A stretch of 64,000 nt of DNA. It comes from Ochotona curzoniae (taxonomy: Eukaryota; Chordata; Mammalia; Lagomorpha; Ochotonidae). Every line of letters starts with the position of its first letter. The stretch's first letter is position 1. A program made the translations under genes and the position numbers. Below, piece after piece: positions 34,490 through 43,949 of the stretch. The DNA lies in the NCBI RefSeq assembly GCF_017591425.1, contig NW_024465440.1:112834-176833 (forward strand), in the 5' to 3' direction. Below the pieces are notes generated by a model. It was not told where the DNA came from. It searched no databases and saw nothing but the letters and a program-made list of their open reading frames with translations.

Positions 34490-36250
34490 TTTTTGTTTGC
34501 AGCCAGTCTATTTATTCATGTGCAAAAAGACAAACAAACTCCCCCCCCCCAAACAAACTATATAGACTTCTTCTTCTTGTTGATCTAGTAAGTAGGTAGT
34601 TCATCTTGGGAAATTAGATAACAGAACTACTAAATGAAACCCAGAAGCAAAAACAAGTGAGTCCAGCAGTCTGCCTTTGCAAAAGGGACCACTGGTATAA
34701 TTTGAACAGTCGCAGTAAGAACATTAATTAAGGTGGTGTCGATGCAGAAAAGGATCCTGTAGGTCATAGAAAAGTCAGAGTTTGCCATAATGGACCCCAC
34801 ATCCTGTCAAGCTTCCTGTAAAAGCTACTGATTCTGGTAGGATTTCCCAATATTGCAGATTATGCTGCTCCACAAAAAGGAAAGGCACAAGGAAAACCCA
34901 AAAGGGATAAGAGCCCTGTTATAAAAGGAAGTTTGTTCTAATGTCTTGGGAAAAGATGTCTGTGAAGTCTCCAGCTTCCTGTCCTGGTTTGCATGTCTCT
35001 GGTTGCGATCTTAGATCTTCTGCTGAGCTCTAAGTGGCCTGTCCATCACGCATGAGATGGATCCCTAGAAATTTTCATCGAACCATTACGTTTCAGCCTC
35101 CAGAATAGCACAGCTCTTGTTCTCAGCTGCAGAGCCATAGCCCAAATATTAGGGGAAACTAAAATTCAGCAAGCAATCCTTTCTTAAGGAAGATAATAAA
35201 AGCTTAGGTGCAATGAATAGGGCAACAATCTGATAATAAGGCATACCAGAGACTTTTGTTTTGAACACAATTTTTCTCTCCGCAGTCACCTTCACTTTCA
35301 CCAAAGATACATAAGGCAAAACTAATTTGTTTGCAGAATTAGTATAGTCTCATCAAACTTGGCCTGATTATTTATGTAAATGTAACAAGAACAGCAAATA
35401 GCCCCACAAGGTCTTTTTAAAGATTTATTTTTATTGGAAAGGCAGATATACAGAGAGAAGGAGAGACAGAGAAGGAAGATTTTCTGTCCGATGGTTCACT
35501 TCCCAAGTGACCTCAACAGCTGGAGCTGAGCCAACCTGAAGCCAGGAACCAGGAGCCTCTTCCAGGTCTCCCATTTGGGTGCAGGGTCCCAAGGCTTTGG
35601 GCTGTCCTCAACTGCTCTCCCAGGCCACAAGCAGGGAGCTATATGGGAGCAGGGCCAGCAGAATTAGAACCAGTATGCATATGGAATCCCAGCGAGTGCA
35701 AAGCAACAACTTTAACCACTAGGCTACCACACCAGGCCCAATAAAGGATCTAAAATTGGACTTTTAAAGACCTTTCCAGGGCAGGAAGCCAAATCAAAGA
35801 CTTCCCAATAGACCATGGCTACTATAGCTACATATCTAATTGAATTCTCTTTTTAATATCCATAAAGTAGTTTAAGGTTCCTTGTCCTACCAGAAGTGAC
35901 CTTATTTACTCTTTGCAAGGCTAGGTACTCCGCAGGAGAATGAACATTTAAGTTACCAGGTCAGTTTTTCCAAAGAGGTATATTGGTACTAAGGTAATGT
36001 CAACCTAAGTACCTTAAAATTGGTAGAAATTCTACTTTTCTATTCCACGTGTTGGTAATCTAATGAATGTTTACAATTATGCTCTGCCACAAAAATGGAT
36101 CCTTATTGAATTAACATTTAAAGTTATAAGGCACAGAACAAGAATACTCATATCATTGCTTCCAAATTCTGAAGAGATGAGATAGGGAGATGAAAGTGAA
36201 ATTTTATGTGTATAGTATATGAAATTGCTATAAACTACAGCTAGCTTAAG
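34490..36250 (-). other. Possible antisense polyadenylated unit (retrocopy or old LTR element)
   Basis: Read on the minus strand, this AT-rich stretch ends with AATAAA (complement of 34511-34516). A short run of A with one interruption follows about 15-25 bases later, where the plus strand reads TTTTTTTTGTTTGC from about 34487. That is the layout of a polyadenylated RNA copied into DNA. A SINE interrupts it at 35414-35740. No long frame is conserved and I found no matching target duplication, so gene identity and even retrocopy status are unproven. An LTR with a polyadenylation signal would look similar. Confidence 0.25.
35414..35740 (-). mobile_element. Young C-type SINE, minus orientation
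   Basis: TTTTTAAAGATTTATTTTTATTGGAAAGGCAGATATACAGAG tail region, CTGGAGCTGAGCCAACCTGAAGCCAGG, GTGCAGGGTCCCAAGGC, CCCAGGCCACAAGCAGGGAGC and CAGGCCC end. Full length. Confidence 0.92.
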
Positions 36251-36274
36251 GAAGAAGTTCAATTTGGAAAACAA

Positions 36275-36593
36275 GGATCCAGCTCGATAGTGTAGTGGCA
36301 AAAAGTCCTTGCCTTGCACGTGCCAGGATTCCATATAGGCACTGGTTCTAATCCTGGCAGCCCCGCTTCCCATCCAGCTCCCTGCCTGTGGCCTGGGAAA
36401 GCAGTCGAGGATGGCCCAAAGCCTTTGGACCCTGCACCCACGTGGGAGACCTGGAAGAGGCTCCTGGCTCCTGGCTTCAGATCGGCTCAGCTCCAGCCGT
36501 TGCGGCTGCTTGGGGAGTGAACCATTGGATGGAAGATCTTCCTCTCTCTCCTCCTCTGTGTATATCTGCCTTTCCAATAAAAAATAAATCTTT
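36275..36593 (+). mobile_element. Young C-type SINE, plus orientation
   Basis: GGATCCAGCTCGATAGTGTAGTGGC head, CCCCGCTTCCCATCCAGCTCC, GTGGCCTGGGAAAGCAGTCGAGGATGG, GATCGGCTCAGCTCCAGCCGTTGCGG, and TTTCCAATAAAAAATAAATC tail. It ends about 25 bp before the target site of the young L1. The 177-residue minus-strand frame across it is a chance frame. Confidence 0.93.
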
Positions 36594-36618
36594 GAAGTTT
36601 TGTTTTCCAATTTTTTTT

Positions 36619-36637
36619 AAAGAATCAGCAATATTTT
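36619..36637. repeat. Target-site duplication of the young L1, left copy
   Basis: AAAGAATCAGCAATATTTT, identical over 19 bp to 39442-39460. It is preceded by TTTTTTTT, so the inferred nick TTTT/AAAG matches the L1 endonuclease preference. The last four T residues could also belong to the inverted L1 segment (4-nt microhomology). Confidence 0.93.
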
Positions 36638-37813
36638 GATAACCACTGCTCTATAGTATGTCCAGAGGTCCGGGATTGTGATTCCCCCTGCTAACCTCTT
36701 ATTTTTCAGGATGGTTCTAGCTATTCGTGGTTTTTTGTGTTTCCAGATGAACTTTTGAATCATTGTATCCAGTTCCGTGAAGAATGTTTTGGGCAATTTG
36801 ATTGGAATTGCGTTGAAAATGTATATTGCTTGTGGTAGTATAGACATTTTAATGATATTGATTTTGCCTATCCAGGAGCACGGGATGTTATTCCATCTTT
36901 TGAGGTCTTGTTCAATTTCCTTTTTAAATAGTTTGTAGTTTTCTTCGAATAGGTCTCCTACGCTTTTGGTTAGATTTATTCCCAAATACTTCATACTTCT
37001 CTCTGCTATTTTGAATGGTATCCTGTTGGTTAGATCTTCTTCCATCTTGGTGTTATTTGCGTACACTATGGCTGTTGATTTTCGTTCGTTAATTTTGTAC
37101 CCCGCCACTCTGCCAAACTCTCGTATAAGTTCTAGCAGTTTCTGTATTGAGTCTCCTGGTTTTTCTATGTATAGGATTATGTCATCTGCATATAGTGAAA
37201 GCTTGACTTCTTCGTTTCCTATACGTATGCCTTTGATTTCTTTTTCTTGTCTTATGGCCTCTGCAAGTACCTCTAGGACTATGTTGAATAGCAGTGGTGA
37301 TAGCGGGCACCCTTGTCTTGTTCCAGATCTCAGTGGGAAGGGTTCTAGCTTTTCTCCATTCAGTATGATACTGGCGTTGGGTTTTTCATAAATTGCTTTA
37401 ATTATGTTGTGGATTTTCCCATCTATGCCTACTTTGGCTAGAGTTTTTAGCATGAAGAGGTGTTGGATTTTGTCGAAAGCTTTTTCTGCATCTATTGAAA
37501 CTATTATGTGGTTCTTGTTTTGCAGTTTTTGGATATGGTTTATAACATTTATGGATTTCCGAATGTTGAACCATCCCTGCATTCCAGGGATGAATCCTAC
37601 TTGATCCGGATGAATGATCTGTCTGATGATTTTTTGAATTCTATTGGCTAGGATTTTGTTGAGAATTTTAACATCAATGTTCATCAGAGAGATAGGTCTG
37701 TAGTTTTCCTTCTCTGATGGTTCTCTATCCGGTTTTGGAATTAAGGTGATGTTGGCTTCATAGAATGAGTTTGGGAGGGTTGCTTCCTCCTCTATTGTTT
37801 TGAAGAGCTTGTA
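36634..37813 (-). mobile_element. Young L1, inverted 5' segment: ORF2 reverse transcriptase region
   Basis: This half of a young L1 is inverted. The minus frame (37915-36617, 432 codons, no internal stop) is L1-derived from about residue 35 to 427. It carries reverse-transcriptase hallmarks in order: [19 protein letters not shown] with NKILANRIQ (fingers), [25 protein letters not shown] (first catalytic Asp), [30 protein letters not shown] (catalytic pair, 37181-37192), AGYKIN, KYLGI and the [15 protein letters not shown] region. The endonuclease domain and ORF1 are missing. The first 34 and last few codons are read-through of neighbouring sequence, not L1. Role in the full element: target-primed reverse transcription of L1 RNA. 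Here it is separated from promoter and endonuclease, so no function is expected. Confidence 0.95.
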
Positions 37814-38986
37814 GCAGTGGTTATCAAAACAGCCTGGTACTGGCACAAAGACAGAAAGGAAGATCAATGGAATAGAATAGAAGCACCAAAAGGGAACCCA
37901 CACAAATACAGCCAATTAATCTTTGACAAAAAGACCAATGACAGCTCAAGCAAGTGGGAAGGCCTCTTTAGTAAATGTTGTTGGGACAACTGGCTGATAG
38001 CCTGTAGAAACAAAAGGATAGACCCACATCTATCACCATACACTAAGATCCAATCTACATGGATAAAAGACCTAAACCTACATCCAGAAACCTTCAAACT
38101 CTTGCAAGAAAATGTAGGAAATACCCTGCAAGACCTAGGAGTAGGTTCCGACTTTCTAAGAAGGACACCAAAAGCAATAGCAGTTGAGAACAGAATAAAC
38201 AAATGGGACCTCATCAAACTAAGAAGCTTCTGTACAGCAAGGGAAACAATCAACAAAGTAAAAAAGCAACCCACAGAGTGGGAGAAGATCTTTGCACACG
38301 ATATAGGCGACAGGGGGCTAATTTCCAGGATATACAAAGAACTTCAAAACAACCAAAAAACCAAAACAAACAAGCCACTCAAGAAATGGGCAAGGGAAAT
38401 GGGCAAACATTTCACAAAGGAACAAGTCCAAATGGCAAACAAACATATGAAAAAATGTTCCAGCTCCCTAGCAATAAGGGAAATCCAAATTAAAACATCG
38501 ATGAGGTACCACCTAACACCAGTAAGATTGGCCCACATAAACAAGAACACCAACGACGCTTGCTGGCGAGGATGCGGGGAAAAGGGAACCCTACTCCACT
38601 GCTGGTGGAGCTGCAAATTGGTACAGCCTTTATGGAAATCAGTCTGGAGAACACTCAAACAACTCAAAATCTGCATACCATATGACCCAGCAATAGCACT
38701 CCTAGGAATATATCCAAAACACCTGTTTTACGACAAACCAACATGCATCCCTATGTTCATAGCAGCACAATCAGTAATTGCAAAAACATGGAAGCAACCG
38801 AAATGCCCATCAGTAGAAGATTGGACAAGAAAGCTTTGGTTCATCTACTCCATGGAATACTACTCAGCTATTAAAAAAAACAAAATGCAGTTCTTTGTGG
38901 CTAAATGGGCACAACTGGAAACTATAATGCTAAGGGAAATGAGCGAATCCCAAAAGATTAGATACCACATGTTTGCCTTGATTTAA
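37813..38986 (+). mobile_element. Young L1, direct segment: ORF2 C-terminal region
   Basis: Direct half of the same L1. It starts inside ORF2 at [12 protein letters not shown] and stays open to the natural ORF2 stop TAA (38984-38986). The GTG at 37817 is not a real start. Visible are WGLF-equivalent KWEGLFSKCCWDNW, LISRIYKELQ, KKWAREMGKHFTKEQ, HMKKCSSSLAIREIQIKT, the cysteine-rich motif CWRGCGEKGTLLHCWWSC (C-x3-C-x7-H-x4-C, 38561-38614), LVQPLWKSVW, and the end KLWFIYSMEYYSAIKK. About 390 codons with no stop or frameshift, indicating a recent insertion. The C-terminal domain binds RNA in intact elements. Confidence 0.95.
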
Positions 38987-39441
38987 CCTGTAATTTTTTG
39001 TTTGGTTGTTTGTTATTTTTTGAACGTGTCATTGATACTGTCTCAACCCAGATGTTTCGAAGAATGGAACTTACATTATTTTTAACATATTGTTTACCCA
39101 ATACTATGTCAATTAATTCCATAATGTTGTATATTGATACTGAGGCCTTGTTGGGGCTTTTAACCGACCGGATCTTTACTCTGTTAGACCTATCTTCAGA
39201 CCTATCTTCAGACCATAGAAGGTCTCCCCAGGAGGCCACTGAACTTATCTGGACAATAAGACGCTGAACTTTATGCTAGGCATGTGTTTGCAAGCAATGA
39301 ATCTCAACTGAACTTGAACTATGGTTATGCAACAAGGTGGAGGAATCCACCATGGGGGGAGGGGTATGGGAGGGGTGGGGGGAATCCCCAGCGCCTATAA
39401 TACTGTACTACATAATACAATGTAAGCAACAATAAAAAAAA
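38987..39441 (+). mobile_element. Young L1 3' UTR and poly(A) tail
   Basis: Follows the ORF2 stop. It contains a 12-bp tandem repeat GACCTATCTTCA x2 (39187-39210), a G-rich tract with five G runs (39354-39382), the AATAAA signal at 39431-39436, and a short A tail merging with the right target duplication. A shorter, diverged homologue of the last part lies at 48152-48285. Confidence 0.9.
39354..39382 (+). other. G-rich tract in L1 3' UTR, G-quadruplex potential
   Basis: Runs of 6, 4, 3, 4 and 6 G residues are separated by one to three bases. A G-rich tract in the 3' UTR is a recurrent property of mammalian L1 families. It can fold as a quadruplex by sequence rule. Confidence 0.7.
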
Positions 39442-39460
39442 AAAGAATCAGCAATATTTT
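39442..39460. repeat. Target-site duplication of the young L1, right copy
   Basis: AAAGAATCAGCAATATTTT, a perfect match to 36619-36637. It directly follows the A tail. Confidence 0.93.
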
Positions 39461-39667
39461 TAACAAAAAAATCATAGGATATCCTGGTCAATACATTTTG
39501 TAACATGCAATTTGGTCTTGTTCTGTTTGATCTTTGTAAGCAGTCTTAATTATTCAGTTTCTACATTATTCAGTAAATATCATCGAGTCCTACGATAAGA
39601 ACTTCATTTGTGAGAAACCTGTACTTGCTAATCCTTTCCTTCCTTTTAAATGTAATCTTGTGACAAT

Positions 39668-39940
39668 TTAAAAAATTTATTATTTGGAAGGCCAAGTTGC
39701 AGAGTTGGACCCATCTTCCACCTACTAGTTCATGCAGATGGCCGCAGCGACCAGGGCTGTGCCAGGCTCAGGCCAGGAGCTTCTCCCTGGTCTCATGTGG
39801 GGCCAGGGGTCACCCATCATCTTCCATTGCTTTCTGAAGTGCGTTAGCAGGCGGCTGGATCAAAACTACAGCCCAGTGATCGTATGAGAGACTGCTGTTG
39901 CAAAAGGGAGCTTAAACACCCATGCCACAATGCTGGCCCC
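39668..39940 (-). mobile_element. Older C-type SINE, minus orientation
   Basis: TTTAAAAAATTTATTATTTGGAAGGCC tail, CATCTTCCACCTACTAGTTCA, GGGCTGTGCCAGGCTCAGGCC, TTAGCAGGCGGCTGG and TGCTGGCCCC end. Old subfamily. Confidence 0.75.
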
Positions 39941-40647
39941 TGTCAGTCCTTTTTCGTGCATTTTCTTGAACATGAAAATACTTAAGTATTAGTCACTTGG
40001 AAAAGCTGGCAGAAAACCATCAGTACAACACGGTGAGCGGTCTGTGGGCCAATCTTAGAATGGCCCTGGATAAAAATCTGATGAGGTTTCATTATAACTA
40101 GCAATTAACAGGAAGTACTTAGGTGACTTCTAACATTTTAACTTAATAATCAAAATTATCACTAACATTATCAGATTTCCAGGAATTTAATACAACTTCT
40201 ATTGTATATACTAATGGCATTCAGATGTATATTTATATACAATATTCAGAAAGGTTAAGCATGATGTGGTAGCTGAGTACCCTAGTGCACCAAATAAGTC
40301 TAATTATTTTAATGTTTACTTTATAAATTCCTTGAGACATTCAAGGGGCCCTCTACAACATCTTGAATTTAGTTCGTGGTCCAAAAAAACTAAATTTAGA
40401 ATTTGGAGCACTTGATTGAATAGGATAATCAGTCATTATGAAACAGAAGCAAATACAGAAAAGTTAGTTGGCTGTTAAAAAACAAAGCAAAACAAAAATC
40501 AGCCTCTTTAGTATGGATTCAGTTTTCTAAGGCAGTGCAGAAACCTAACAGAAGACAACATAAAGCACAAAACAGGATCTTGAGAAGCGTTATAAAAACT
40601 GTTCAAAAGTCTCTTAACAGCACTCAACAAGGGAATTTTTCACTTTA
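39941..40647. other. No recognisable feature
   Basis: About 700 bp of AT-rich DNA with no assignable repeat or frame. Confidence 0.4.
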
Positions 40648-40939
40648 GGGCTACAGCACCATGGCTCAATGGTTATATCCTCACCTTATAAGCACCAGAA
40701 TCCCAAATGGGCATAGATTCATGTCCCTGCTGCTCCACTTCCCATCCAGCTCCCTACTTGTGACCCATCCAGCAGTAGAGGATGGCCCAAAACCTTGGGG
40801 TCTTGCACCCATTTAAGGAGACCCAGAACACCTGTCTTCGGGTCAGTTGGCTCCAACCATTGCTGCCACTTGGGGAGGGAATCAATGGATGGAAGATCTT
40901 TGTCTCTTTCTCTCTGTATATCTGCCTCCCCAATAAAGG
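40648..40939 (+). mobile_element. C-type SINE, plus orientation (left arm of inverted pair)
   Basis: GGGCTACAGCACCATGGCTC head, CCACTTCCCATCCAGCTCCCTACTTGTG, GGATGGCCCAAAACCTTGGGG, CTCTCTGTATATCTGCC and CAATAAAGG. Its tail abuts the tail of the next, opposite SINE. Confidence 0.9.
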
Positions 40940-41250
40940 AAATTGGAAAGGTGGATCAGATTTATGGACAGAAGGAAAGGAGAGAAAAATCTTCCATCCG
41001 CTGGTTCACTCCCCAAGTGGCAGCAATGGCTGGAGCTGAGCTGATCTAAAGCCAGGAGTTAGGCACTTCTTCCAGGTCTCGCACGTGGGTTCAGGTCCCA
41101 AGGCTTTGGGCTGTCCTTGATTACTTTCCCAGGCCACAAGCAGGAAGCTGAATGAGAAGTGGAGCAGCAGGGATATGAACTGGCGCCCATATGGGATTCC
41201 AGTGCATGCAAGGTGAGGACTTTAGCCACTAGGTTACCACATTGAACCCC
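40940..41250 (-). mobile_element. C-type SINE, minus orientation (right arm of inverted pair)
   Basis: AATTGGAAAGGTGG, AGAAAAATCTTCCATCCGCTGGTTCACTCCCC, TGGAGCTGAGCTGATC, CCCAGGCCACAAGCAGGAAGC and GAACCCC. Tail to tail with 40648-40939. Confidence 0.9.
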
Positions 41251-41260
41251 CAAAACAGTC

Positions 41261-41562
41261 TTTAAAAAATTTTTTTGTACTTTATTTGAAAGATAAGAGA
41301 GAGAGATCGAGATCTTCAATATACTAATTCATTCCCCAAATACCCACAATGTCCTAGACTGAGGCAGAGCAAATCAGAAGTTCAGCCTGTGTCTCCCGGG
41401 AGGATGACAAGGACTCCTGTCCCTGAGGCATCCTCTACCTCCCAGCATGTGTGCGAGTTGGCAGCTGGATCGGATGCAGAGGAGCCAGGACTCCAGTTAA
41501 GCACTCTGATAACAGGCTGTGGGCATCCCAAGCAGTGTCTTGATCACTACCCTAAATACCCA
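41261..41562 (-). mobile_element. Older C-type SINE, minus orientation
   Basis: AGTCTTTAAAAAATTTTTTTGTACTTTATTTGAAAG tail, GATCTTCAATATACTAATTCATTCCCC and CTACCTCCCAGCATGTGTGCGAGTTGGC. Third SINE of the cluster. Confidence 0.7.
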
Positions 41563-41691
41563 TTACTTCTTTGGTTTTGAGGAAGACCAACTCCTTGTTT
41601 TGTTATCAGTGCACCTTCAGCAATGAGGCACAGTAAAAACAAACTTTCATAATGAGTAATTCAGATTTAACCAATGGCACCATACATGAGA

Positions 41692-42000
41692 TTATTTTTT
41701 AAATTTATTTTTATTTGAAAGGCAAAGGGAGAAAGCAGGATCAAGATCACTGGGTTAACTCTCCAAATGATCTCAACAGCTGGAACTGGGCTGATCTGCA
41801 GCCAGGAGCCAGAGGCAGCTTCTGGGTCTCTTACACGGGTGCAGGGACCCAAGGATGTGGGCCATCCTCTGCTACTTTCTCAAGCACATTATCAGGGAGC
41901 TAGATTAGAAATGGAGCTGCTGATACTCAAACTTGTACCTGTATATTAGATGCCAGCATTGCAAGTGAAGGCTTAATCAACTATGTCACGGTTCCAGCCC
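41692..42000 (-). mobile_element. C-type SINE, minus orientation
   Basis: TTTTTTAAATTTATTTTTATTTGAAAGGCA tail, CTCAACAGCTGGAACTGGGCTGATC, CTTTCTCAAGCACATTATCAGGGAGC and GGTTCCAGCCC end. Confidence 0.85.
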
Positions 42001-42040
42001 ATATGAAATTCTTTTCATTTCACAACTGGTCAGTTATTTC

Positions 42041-42325
42041 TTAAATATATTTGTTTGCTTGAACAGTAGAGCAAGTGGTGAGGGAACGGGAAAAGAGAGA
42101 GGAAGAGAGAAAGAGATATGTAGATTTTCTCTCCACTGATTTACTCTGCAGATGGCCACTACTGTGGGTGCTGGGCCAGGCTGGAGCCAGGAATTCCTTT
42201 TGGGTCTCTCACATGGGTGAGAAAGACCTAGTACTTGAGCCATCAGCTTCTGACTCCCAGAGCACACATTAGCAGGCTACTGGATTAGGAGTGGACATAC
42301 CAAGTGATTACTTGAACTCCAAAAG
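42041..42325 (-). mobile_element. Older C-type SINE, minus orientation
   Basis: TTAAATATATTTGTTTGCTTGAACAG tail, AGATTTTCTCTCCACTGATTTACTC, GCTGGGCCAGGCTGGAGCC, CTAGTACTTGAGCCATCAGCTTCTGACTCCCAG and CACATTAGCAGGC. Confidence 0.7.
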
Positions 42326-42571
42326 AAAACCCATCCTGACCATCAACTAATTCCTGCTATCCAATAAATTTTTCCTATGTTCTCCCCCTCATCTTTGTGA
42401 AATTGTCAGCAAATATGCTTCAGGACAAAAATGATTTTCTTTTTCTAAAATGTATACTTTACCTTTTCAAAACAGGTTGCATTTCTTCCACACTGAAATC
42501 ATTTCATTATTATTTGTAATTGTAGTTGTAAATGTGGAAGTATCAAAAGCTCACTTAAAAACTGGTTTAAA

Positions 42572-42728
42572 AATAAAGCTTACTCTGGCTCGGGGGACAA
42601 AGCATTTGGACCATCTCATTGCTTTCTTCGGGTCATTAGCAGGAAGCTGCCTCAGAAGTAGAGCACTCTGACATGGAATGATGGTGTTCCAGGCAGTGGC
42701 TTCATTCAGTGTGCCACTAAGCCAGATC
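42572..42728 (-). mobile_element. Older C-type SINE, internally deleted, minus orientation
   Basis: Only AAATAAAGCTTACTCTGGCTC, GGACCATCTCATTGCTTTCTTCGGGTCATTAGCAGGAAGCTGCC and the ATGGTGTTCCAGGCAGTGGC end remain. Sixth SINE within about 2.1 kb. Confidence 0.5.
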
Positions 42729-43945
42729 TGAGAACAAGGAAACCATGAAATGAAAAGTTCATTTACAAGCCTTTCATCCATTTATATGCACTTAATGATT
42801 GTGCTTAAAATGCTCATAAAATCAAGCTGGAGCATTCAGAACTTGTCCCCCCAAAATACGACATTTTGATACATTATTGATTTCTTTGAGCTGAAGGAAC
42901 TTAAAAAAACAATAGATGTGCAGAGCAAGGCTTTCTCCAAGTCCGACATGTCTTTCTCTCTTTGGCAGAGATACTCCCAAAGCGACTCACTTGTCAAGGG
43001 TCCCCTATCTGGGAAATTCTACCGAACCAACTGGAGTAGCTGTTATCACAGGAGGAGGCCAGAAGCCAACACAGCGGCCTGTGGGATGCTGATAGAAATC
43101 ATCATAGGTAGTCTAAAAGGGCCCATGCATCTCTTGTAACAGCACTCACTTGGATGATGCTCTTCACTCCTTAACCGCTTCACCCATTCCAGCAGGTCAT
43201 TGCCTGTTCCTTGACTGACCTAATTATCACTCTAAGCAATTGCTAGCATCATGGCTCCTTACAATCCCTGCTTTAGGACTTTTTACTTTTGTTTTCAGAT
43301 TGAGGGAGAGTGAGCTGGTTTGGGATACTATGATGCTAAGAGGCTGGTAGGGGATTCCTCTGGCCAATCCAACCTTTGATAGATTTAGCCACTCTTAACC
43401 CTATCAATATTTGTATTATTCATCTCATTGTATATAACCATGTAAAAACTTTCTGTCCCAAATTTGTATTTCCAAAGTGATGGCACTCCCTAAAGCAAGA
43501 TTTTTAAAAGTGGCATTTCAAACCTATAGGACATAAACTGTATATCCACATAGCATTATTTGTTGAGATAAAGTTGTAGGTAGGAAGACAAAAGGGCCAA
43601 AGGTGGCGCTTGTTTAAACTAATGCTCTTTATCATAAGAAATCCTAGTGATTCTTTGATAGAAGCATTGCTTTCCTGTGGGAGAATTTCAAAATAAGTAA
43701 CTAGATGCCAGAAGGCATATTTTGGAGTCTGATTGAGCTTCATGGGTGGCCTTTTCAACTGAGCTTCTGTTTCATAACTGGATTACTGAATTCAGGGCGA
43801 AGTTAAGGGAGGGACTGGACAGATAAACCCTCATGATGCCTTGACTAAGCCTGGATGCACTAACCTGGAGTGTGGAGAGGATTAAGGAAGCAGACTGGGT
43901 CACCTAAGGGCCTAAATTTAATCTTGAGTTTCTTTCTTCAGCTGT
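42729..43945. other. No gene confirmed; one splice-flanked frame near 42969-43107
   Basis: Mostly unassigned. TCTTTCTCTCTTTGGCAG ends at 42968, a fair splice acceptor; an open frame follows and AG/GTAGTC at 43106-43111 could be a weak donor. Single-exon evidence is not enough to call a gene. Confidence 0.2.
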
Positions 43946-43949
43946 TTTC

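Noticed and set aside
34511..34516. Reading the 34.5-36.2 kb unit as a 3' UTR of a specific named gene
   Set aside because: One short frame looked protein-like but stops early and matches nothing I can identify; naming a parent would be a guess.
36077..36610. 177-residue open frame on the minus strand
   Set aside because: Mostly the reverse complement of a C-type SINE plus AT-rich flank.
37817..37819. Possible start codon for a 389-residue gene
   Set aside because: It is GTG at an L1 breakpoint inside ORF2; there is no natural start, so this is an ORF2 remnant, not a gene.
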